64,000 nucleotides of DNA from Altericroceibacterium endophyticum (GTDB taxonomy: Bacteria > Pseudomonadota > Alphaproteobacteria > Sphingomonadales > Sphingomonadaceae). A program made the translations under genes and the position numbers. The notes beneath the pieces are model-generated. The model saw nothing but the letters and a program-made list of their open reading frames with translations. It was not told where the DNA came from and did no database searches. The DNA is taken from NCBI RefSeq assembly GCF_009827595.1, contig NZ_WTYT01000003.1, forward strand, positions 372,001 through 436,000. Direction: 5' to 3'. Within the stretch, counting starts at the first letter, position 1; every line of letters starts with the position of its first letter. Shown here in pieces: positions 57,713 to 64,000 of this stretch.

Positions 57713-58618
57713 ATGCGTCCGATCCTCCTGCCGCTTGCCGCGCTGGTCCTGCTTCCCGCCTGCGATAACGCCGCCCAACCTTCGCAGGCCGAAGCCGAAC
57801 TCTCTCCTGTCGCCGCCAACCAGGAGGCGCTTACGGATGAGCGCCGTGTGCTCGACTTGGAAGGCGGTGTGAACTTTCGCGGCCTCGGCGGATACAGAAC
57901 CGCTGACGGCCGGATCACGAAGTGGGAAACGGTCTATCGTTCTGGTTCGCCGGCGGGCCTGACCAAGGCCGACAATGACGAACTTGCCCGTCGCGGCATT
58001 CGCACCTTTTGCGACTTCCGCTCCACGGAAGAGCGCGCGAGCGAGCCAAATCCCTATGTCGCTGAAAACAGCGATGTCGAATATTGGACGCGCGATTATG
58101 CACTGAATGCAGGGGATCTGATGCATGTGCTCGGCGGTCCGGATGCGAGTGCCGAAAAATCGCGCGAGGCCATGACCGGCCTTTATCGCACCATCGCGCA
58201 GGATAATGCCGAGAGCTACGCGCAGATGTTCCGCTACCTCGCCGAAGCCCGTACACCGCTGGCCTTCAATTGTTCGGCGGGCAAGGACCGTGCGGGGACC
58301 GGGGCGGCCCTGCTGCTGACCCTGCTTGGCGTTCCGCGTGAAACCGTGGTCGCCGATTACGCGCTGTCCGACGACCTTGTGGATTATCGCGCGCAGATGC
58401 AGGAAACTGCCGACAGCAACCCATCCTACTCCGCGCTGGCGCAGCTGCCATGGGAGACCGTGGAGCCGCTGGTCGCATCCGATCCGGCCTATATCGAAAG
58501 CGCCTTCTCCGCACTTGAGGACGAATATGGCTCGGTCGACGCCTTCATTGAGCAGGAACTGGGCGTCACCAAAGACATGAAGCGCGCGATCGTGGAGAAC
58601 CTAACCGAAGAGGCCTGA
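57713..58618 (+). CDS. Tyrosine/dual-specificity phosphatase, lipoprotein
   Basis: 301 residues. Lipoprotein signal MRPILLPLAALVLLPAC with lipobox LLPAC, then a linker. Phosphatase family Y_phosphatase3-like: N-terminal LEGGVNFRGLGGYRTADGR (NFRDxGGY type), TVYRSGSPAGLTKADNDEL, GIRTFCDFRSTEER, and the catalytic CX5R loop in FNCSAGKDRAGTGAALLL. Relatives such as MptpB act on phosphotyrosine or phosphoinositides. Being anchored outside the cytoplasm, it would dephosphorylate periplasmic or surface substrates; substrate unknown. Last gene of the receptor-surE cluster; a terminator follows. Confidence 0.9.
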   Translation: MRPILLPLAALVLLPACDNAAQPSQAEAELSPVAANQEALTDERRVLDLEGGVNFRGLGGYRTADGRITKWETVYRSGSPAGLTKADNDELARRGIRTFCDFRSTEERASEPNPYVAENSDVEYWTRDYALNAGDLMHVLGGPDASAEKSREAMTGLYRTIAQDNAESYAQMFRYLAEARTPLAFNCSAGKDRAGTGAALLLTLLGVPRETVVADYALSDDLVDYRAQMQETADSNPSYSALAQLPWETVEPLVASDPAYIESAFSALEDEYGSVDAFIEQELGVTKDMKRAIVENLTEEA

Positions 58619-58647
58619 GCGAAGGCCCGAATGTTGCAGCTTGCGCG

Positions 58648-58698
58648 GGAGCGCCGGACGTATCAACACCATATCAGTTGGCGTCGTACCGGCGCTCC
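58648..58698. repeat. Inverted repeat after the phosphatase gene
   Basis: GGAGCGCCGG (58648-58657) and CCGGCGCTCC (58689-58698), perfect 10-bp arms with a 31-base spacer. It precedes the terminator and may be part of the 3' end structure. Confidence 0.5.
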
Positions 58699-58704
58699 AA
58701 ATGG

Positions 58705-58735
58705 CCCCACCGCACCAACGGTGGGGTTTTTGTTT
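58705..58735 (+). terminator. Rho-independent terminator of the receptor-surE-phosphatase operon
   Basis: CCCCACCG / CGGTGGGG, 6-base loop, followed by five Ts and T-rich sequence. Fits as the end of the 54032-58618 unit. Confidence 0.88.
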
Positions 58736-58739
58736 GTTG

Positions 58740-59257
58740 TTTAAGGCGGCACGCATCGGAACGTAAACACTTGCTATTTGGTGCGATCGATTGCTTTTTC
58801 GAAAACTCCTAAGCACTTGAGAATTAGATCGATTACACACTTGCCAAGGCGGCCTGGTGCGCAATTCAGTGCGTGCGCAGCCCCGGGGGCATCGCCCTAG
58901 TGCGGCACCTGCATGATCAATAGCCCCGCCAAACGCGATGAGTTCTGCATCACCACATTGCACTATTCGCAGAGAGCGTGCTCAGGAATAACCCGGTGCT
59001 TCGCGCCGCCGCTGTCACGCGCTTTCCGTTTATTCTGCAGGGAGCGTCCCCATTAAACCTCCATAAAAATCCGATTAACAAATACATATTTATTTATAAC
59101 TAAATAATTAATAAGCTTATAAGTATAAAAACCTAATCAATTTGAAATTTTCTATAATATAGACCGGTTTATGTAGATATACGTTATTGAAGTGTAGCCT
59201 GATATAAGGAAGCTGTTGCGAGATACCGCAGGGTAAATTGTTTCAGGAGCATTCCAA
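58740..59257. other. Intergenic region, AT-rich from 59050, upstream of the adhesin
   Basis: About 520 bases without a supported gene. The last 200 bases are strongly AT-rich, unlike the rest of the window, with TATAAT at 59153-59158 and long A/T runs near 59070-59160. The proximal 300 bases look like ordinary non-coding sequence. This is the likely promoter/regulatory zone of the giant adhesin gene. Confidence 0.6.
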
Positions 59258-62200
59258 ATGTCTTTCAAGTCGCGCTGGTCGATCGAAAACTCCATCTCTG
59301 CCCAGGAAGTGGACAGCGGCTCCAATTTTCTCGGGGCGAAACGCGTACAATATCGGGTTTTGCAGGATATCGAATCCTATGAAACGCAAGAGGACGGAAG
59401 CGTTCTGGCGAAGTTGACGACCGGGGGGCACTTGACGATTCCCACTGGCGATTACGCGTATTCAGGCCCGAGTTTGCTGATCAGCCAGAGCTACTTCGAT
59501 GCCAATGTCGATGATGTCTCGCAGGATGCTTCTTCCGGCTCTGCCGATGCGGCGGCGGTCGTTGATGAGGGGGCGGACGCCAGCCCGGCGAGCTTTGCGC
59601 CCATGGCCCTGTCCCCAACGGCCGTAAATTTGGCGCCTGAAATTGTGACCAATACGGCGCTCAACATTTTTACCAGCGGTACAAATAACGGCAGAGTCCA
59701 GGCCCTGGATTTTGATGGTGACTCGGTTTCGTTGAGTATCCGGAATGGTATCTATTCCGGAATTTTTGAAATCGATTCAGACACCGGGGTGATTTCCCTC
59801 AAGGATCCGGAAAATACTGATCCGGGTTCGTATTTCGTTCAGATTATTGCGACTGACGGAACGGATTCCACGGTTAAGGCCTTGCGGCTTCAGGTGCAGG
59901 ATGATGGTGGGGCGCAGACCAATGATGTGCCTGAATTTACCAGCGCAAGCTCGGAATCCGTAGTTGAAGGCACCACTACAGTCATGACTGTGGTGGCTCA
60001 GGATGACGATCCTGACGATGTCCTGACTTACGATATTGTAGCCGGTGGTGACTCCGATTTGTTCACCATCGATCCCTCCACGGGGGAATTGAAGTTTATC
60101 ACTGCGCCTGATTACGAGGCACCGGCAAGTCAGGCCGGGACCAACGAATATACCGTGACTGTATCCGTCACGGACGGAACCGAAACGGTGACGACTGAGA
60201 TCGTTGTCGAAGTGACAGATGATGGTGAAGAACTGCAGAATGCCGCTCCGATCGTCACCGGCGCAAATGAGGTAGAGGTCAGCGAGAACGACACTGCGGT
60301 TACCAATGTCACGGCAAGTGACGATGACGGCGACACGCTGATTTTCAGCCTTGCCGGCGATGACGCCGACCTGTTCGATGTGGATGATACCGGTGTCATT
60401 TCCTTTAAAGAAGCGCCCGATTTTGAGGACCGCAAGGATGCAGATGCCGACGGGGTCTATAAAATCATCGTCGAGGTCAGCGATGGCGTGGAAACAACAC
60501 AGCTTCCGATCAGCATTACTGTTGGAGACACAAACGAAGCGCCGATGATCGAAGTCGGCGACGCCTTCGATGTTATTGAAGGAGAAACTCTCGTTGGCCA
60601 GCTGACCGTTAGCGATCCTGAAAATGATGCGCTGACCTATAGCCTTTCAGGCCAGGATTCCGGCTTTTTCGCTGTGAGTGAAAGTGGTGTCATATCCTTT
60701 GTAGAGGCACCTGATTACGAATCCCGGGTCGATGCTGACGGGGACGGCGTCTATGACGTGACTTTGATCGCAAGTGATGGCTCGCTCACCGCCGAACGGG
60801 CCATCAAGATCACCATCACCGATAAGAATGAAGCTCCCGTGTTTGAAGAAGCGGAGCCTTTCAGTGTCGCGGAAGGTGTTCAGCAAGTGGGGAAGGTGGT
60901 TGCCACCGATCCTGAAAATGACACACTTACCTACAGTTTGGAGGGGGCCGACGCCGATCTTTTCCAGATTGATGCAAGTGGGACCGTGTCTTTCATCGAT
61001 GCTCCTGACTTCGAAAATCCGGGCTATGCGCCGGGCGAGAGCGCCTATCAGGTAACTGTCGTCGCCAGTGATGGCTTGCTGCGTTCAGAACGTTCGATCA
61101 GCATTTCTGTGACTGACGTCGAAGAACCGCCAGTATTCGACACCGATACGGTGATAAATGTCCCGGAAGGCGTCAAGAAAGTCGGACAAATCGCCGCCAA
61201 TGATCCGGATGGCGGCACTCTAACCTACAATCTGGGCGGAGACGACGCCGCTAAGTTCACCTTGTCGAATTCGGGTGTTCTGTCTCTGCGTCAGACGCCG
61301 GATTTTGAAGTTCCGCATGATGACGACCTGGATGGTGTTTTCTCCATCAGCATCACCGTCAAGGACGATACCGGTCTGAGCGTTACCAAAGACTTCGAAG
61401 TTACTATTGAAGATGTCAACGATGCGCCTGTGATCGAGGCGCTGGGGGCCTATACGATTGATGAGAATCGCGCGACCATCGCCGTTCTCCCTGCCAGCGA
61501 TCAGGACGGCGACGAACTGACGTGGTCGATTTCAGGTGGGGTCGACCAGTCAGCCTTCAGCATTGACGAGACAACCGGTGCGCTGTCCTTTGTGGACGCC
61601 CCTGATTTCGAAGATCCCGCCAATTTTTACGATGACAATGTTTACGAAGTGAAGGTCTCCGTAAGTGATGGCGAGGTGTCTGTAGAAAAGACTATCACCG
61701 TAACCGTGGGCGATGTGAATGAAGCACCAGCTCTGAATGCCGCGCCGATTCAACTGATCGAAAACCGCACCATCGTCACGACCTTTTCAGCACAAGATCC
61801 TGATGGCGATCAGGTCACTTACGAATTTGCTGGGGGAGCGGATGACGCGCTCTTCACCCTTTCAGAAAACACCGGTCTGCTGTCGTTTATCGAAGCGCCG
61901 GATTATGAGCAGCCGAATGACGCTGACATCGACAATGTTTACAAAGTTAAGGTTCGCGTCAGCGATGGCGCTGGCAATTCCTCGGTTGAGGAGATCAGTA
62001 TCTCCATTCTCGATCGCAACGAGCCGCCGGTTATTTCCGGATCGGATACGATCACTCTGGCAGAAAACCGTAATCAAGTTATCGCTATCACGGCCCGCGA
62101 TGGCGACAATGATCCGCTGACCTATACGCTCAGCGGGGATGATGCCCTGCTGTTCAATATTGATGAAAACGGCGTTCTGTCTTTCAATGATGCACCGGAT

Positions 62201-64000
62201 TACGAAAACCCCAGCGATTCCGATCTGGATAACATTTACGATGTCACTGTGTCGGTTTCCGATGGCACAACGATCATCGACAAAGAACTGACGATCGAGG
62301 TTACGGACAAGAACGAACCCATCGTCATTACCAGCCCGGATACGGTGGACATCAATGAAAACCAGCAGGACGTGCTCGGCGTAGTGGCGGAGGATGCCGA
62401 TGGTGAGGCACCGGTCTATTCAATCTCCGGCGGTATCGACAAGAACCTGTTTACGATCGATTCCAAAACAGGCGCGTTGACGTTCAAAACCGCTCCCGAC
62501 TACGATAATCCGGAAGATTTCGGTAAGAACAATGTCTACAATATCGAGGTCGCTGCTGCTGTCGACAGCGAAATCGTAAAACAGATCGTTACGATCAATG
62601 TTCTGGACATCGCCGAAGCTCCGGAAATTACCAGCAGTCCGGAAATGGTCGTCGCCGCCGGCGCTACGACCGTGATGACCGTCGCGGGTATTGATCCGGA
62701 TAATGACGATCTGGAATGGTCCATCAATGGCGGGGCCGATCAGGCTTTGTTCGAAATCGACCGTGATACAGGCGAGCTTTCCTTCAGTTCGCCGCCAGTT
62801 TTCGATGATCCGCAAGATACGGGCAAAAATAATTTCTACCAAGTTACTGTTCGCGCAACCGATGGCGACTTCATCGCCAGCCGTACCTTCAGCATTCAAG
62901 TTACTTCGGACAATTCTGCGCCGCTGATCGAGAGCGAAGCATCGTTCCTGATGCAGGAGAACCGTACGGCCGCCGGGACAGTTATCGCCAGTGACCCTGA
63001 AGACGACGCAATCAGTTTTTCCATTGTTGGTGGCCTGGATTCCAACCTGTTTGACATTGATGAGGACGGCCGTCTTTTCTTCAAGGATGCTCCTGATTTC
63101 GAGCTTCCGGATGATTCCGATGGAGACAATGAATATCAGGTGACAGTGGGCGTCGGCGATGGCGAAGCTGTCACGGAACAAGCCATAATCGTTCGGGTCA
63201 CTGACCGTAACGAGGCCCCTGAAATAACCAACGATCTGAATCTGACCGTCAATGAGGGGCGTACAGAACTGGGCGCTGTGCTGACAGAAGACAGCGATGG
63301 CGATCCACTGCAATATACGCTCACCGGAAATGATGCCGCGTTGTTCGAAATTGATCAGGTAACGGGCAGATTGTCGTTCAAGGAAGCGCCTGATTACGAA
63401 GCCTTCGGAGATGCCGATGGCGACAATATCTATCAGCTAACGGTTACGGTTTCGGATGGGAATGAAAGCGTATCTGAAAATGCGATAATCACTGTCACCG
63501 ACCGGAATGAAGCCCCCACCATCTCCACGGACGCAGAAATCAGCATCGTTGAAAACCGTACATCCATCAAAAATGTTGATGCGGTGGATCAGGACGGAGA
63601 CGATCTCACCTATTCGTTGACCGGCAACGATGTTGAGCATTTCGTGATCGACCAAAACGGGAAATTGTCTTTCGCAGAAGCGCCGAATTTTGAAAATCCC
63701 CAGGACTCTGATGAAGACAATGTCTACGAAATCACGGTCGTGGTTGATGACGGCCAGAATGTCACATCCAAGAACCTGGAAATTACCGTTACGGACAAGA
63801 ATGAAGTGCCGGTTCTTGATGGCGCTGATTTCTTCACTGTTGCGGAAAACAAGACATTGGCCGGCACGATAGACGTGACCGACGATGATGGCGATTTCCT
63901 AGTCTATACATTGCAGGAGGGCCTTGATTCTGAACTGTTTAAGATCAATTCAGCCGGGCAGCTGACCTTCCGTACTGCCCCTGATTTCGACAATCCAGCC
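59258..64000 (+). CDS. Giant cadherin-like repeat adhesin (3' partial)
   Basis: Open for 1,581 codons from ATG 59258 (AGGAG upstream) to the window end, no stop. The N-terminus (MSFKSRWSIENSISAQEVDS) has no Sec signal, and residues about 75-125 form an Asp/Ala/Ser-rich linker, as in type I secreted LapA/BapA-like adhesins. From about residue 220 there are at least 14 tandem domains of about 99 residues, each with a core such as SFKEAPDFE or SFIDAPDFE and a VTDKNEAP-type linker equivalent to the cadherin DxNDNxP calcium site. Expected role: surface adhesion or biofilm. The type I secretion signal and any retention module lie beyond the window. Confidence 0.9.
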   Translation, partial: MSFKSRWSIENSISAQEVDSGSNFLGAKRVQYRVLQDIESYETQEDGSVLAKLTTGGHLTIPTGDYAYSGPSLLISQSYFDANVDDVSQDASSGSADAAAVVDEGADASPASFAPMALSPTAVNLAPEIVTNTALNIFTSGTNNGRVQALDFDGDSVSLSIRNGIYSGIFEIDSDTGVISLKDPENTDPGSYFVQIIATDGTDSTVKALRLQVQDDGGAQTNDVPEFTSASSESVVEGTTTVMTVVAQDDDPDDVLTYDIVAGGDSDLFTIDPSTGELKFITAPDYEAPASQAGTNEYTVTVSVTDGTETVTTEIVVEVTDDGEELQNAAPIVTGANEVEVSENDTAVTNVTASDDDGDTLIFSLAGDDADLFDVDDTGVISFKEAPDFEDRKDADADGVYKIIVEVSDGVETTQLPISITVGDTNEAPMIEVGDAFDVIEGETLVGQLTVSDPENDALTYSLSGQDSGFFAVSESGVISFVEAPDYESRVDADGDGVYDVTLIASDGSLTAERAIKITITDKNEAPVFEEAEPFSVAEGVQQVGKVVATDPENDTLTYSLEGADADLFQIDASGTVSFIDAPDFENPGYAPGESAYQVTVVASDGLLRSERSISISVTDVEEPPVFDTDTVINVPEGVKKVGQIAANDPDGGTLTYNLGGDDAAKFTLSNSGVLSLRQTPDFEVPHDDDLDGVFSISITVKDDTGLSVTKDFEVTIEDVNDAPVIEALGAYTIDENRATIAVLPASDQDGDELTWSISGGVDQSAFSIDETTGALSFVDAPDFEDPANFYDDNVYEVKVSVSDGEVSVEKTITVTVGDVNEAPALNAAPIQLIENRTIVTTFSAQDPDGDQVTYEFAGGADDALFTLSENTGLLSFIEAPDYEQPNDADIDNVYKVKVRVSDGAGNSSVEEISISILDRNEPPVISGSDTITLAENRNQVIAITARDGDNDPLTYTLSGDDALLFNIDENGVLSFNDAPDYENPSDSDLDNIYDVTVSVSDGTTIIDKELTIEVTDKNEPIVITSPDTVDINENQQDVLGVVAEDADGEAPVYSISGGIDKNLFTIDSKTGALTFKTAPDYDNPEDFGKNNVYNIEVAAAVDSEIVKQIVTINVLDIAEAPEITSSPEMVVAAGATTVMTVAGIDPDNDDLEWSINGGADQALFEIDRDTGELSFSSPPVFDDPQDTGKNNFYQVTVRATDGDFIASRTFSIQVTSDNSAPLIESEASFLMQENRTAAGTVIASDPEDDAISFSIVGGLDSNLFDIDEDGRLFFKDAPDFELPDDSDGDNEYQVTVGVGDGEAVTEQAIIVRVTDRNEAPEITNDLNLTVNEGRTELGAVLTEDSDGDPLQYTLTGNDAALFEIDQVTGRLSFKEAPDYEAFGDADGDNIYQLTVTVSDGNESVSENAIITVTDRNEAPTISTDAEISIVENRTSIKNVDAVDQDGDDLTYSLTGNDVEHFVIDQNGKLSFAEAPNFENPQDSDEDNVYEITVVVDDGQNVTSKNLEITVTDKNEVPVLDGADFFTVAENKTLAGTIDVTDDDGDFLVYTLQEGLDSELFKINSAGQLTFRTAPDFDNPA
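59923..64000 (+). repeat. Array of at least 14 cadherin-like coding repeats, about 298 bp each
   Basis: The APD(Y/F)(E/D) core recurs near 60105, 60410, 60705, 61000, 61295, 61600, 61890, 62190, 62490, 62790, 63085, 63385, 63680 and 63975, at 292-305 bp spacing. Units have diverged in DNA (no near-identical neighbours), so the array is old. Acidic stretches like DSDGDNEY and DADGDNIY suggest calcium binding. Copy 10 has SSPPVFDDP instead of APDFE. The array continues past the window. Confidence 0.9.

Noticed and set aside
59923-64000. Regular spacing of repeats considered as a CRISPR-like array
   Set aside because: Spacing is about 298 bp, units are diverged, and they encode a continuous protein.

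Overview
This is backbone chromosome of an alphaproteobacterium, most likely Sphingomonadales (an Erythrobacteraceae/Sphingomonadaceae type). The call rests on moderately high GC, an UrcA-family protein, an HWE histidine kinase with GAF and PAS domains, a TonB receptor of the Xanthomonas/Caulobacter class, a fused osmoprotectant permease/binding protein and the particular mix of housekeeping genes. No insertion sequence, CRISPR array or rRNA operon is visible. There is one tRNA.

Bases 1-29472 are mostly core genes in short operons: the end of a YggS-type PLP protein, glnD, lgt with a MidA/NDUFAF7-like methyltransferase, a two-gene glycine betaine/choline-type ABC importer, a GAF-PAS-HWE kinase divergent from leucine catabolism genes (isovaleryl-CoA dehydrogenase, methylcrotonyl-CoA carboxylase beta), a lipoprotein, an exported 5'-nucleotidase, a MarR regulator, gyrB, a 23-residue small ORF with a strong ribosome binding site and its own hairpin, urcA, guaA with a GNAT and an endonuclease III-like glycosylase, a serine hydrolase, a quinone oxidoreductase, tldD, a zf-CHCC protein, an orphan ABC ATPase and nadB. 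Bases 29473-41130 hold nrdA and nrdB (separated by a small gene on the other strand), argB, a lipoprotein, yggT, folD, marC, a Lon-N-terminal-like protein, a thioredoxin-TPR chaperone and several small ORFs. tRNA-Gly(GCC) is at 41306-41380.

Downstream of the tRNA, about 41.6-58.7 kb reads as an accessory block of three modules. (i) Iron/siderophore: an MFS exporter divergent from an AraC regulator across a perfect 21-bp inverted repeat, then a siderophore receptor preceded by a Fur-like box, two small membrane proteins and a PepSY protein. (ii) Alcohol/aldehyde oxidation: a GAF-Fis activator lacking the sigma-54 ATPase domain, an 18-bp palindrome inside a longer inverted repeat, an aldehyde dehydrogenase and a zinc alcohol dehydrogenase. 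(iii) A tandem-TetR regulator divergent from a TonB receptor broken at a run of eight Gs, an exported SurE phosphatase and a lipoprotein tyrosine phosphatase. The third module looks like uptake of a phosphorylated compound with phosphate removal in the periplasm, and is the best candidate for an undescribed system.

From 58.74 kb an intergenic stretch that becomes strikingly AT-rich leads into a giant cadherin-like repeat adhesin. It has no Sec signal peptide, contains at least 14 repeats of about 99 residues and is still open at base 64000.

All calls come from reading sequence and translations; no database search was run. Family names are from motif recognition, and start codons were chosen by ribosome binding site and family length where possible.
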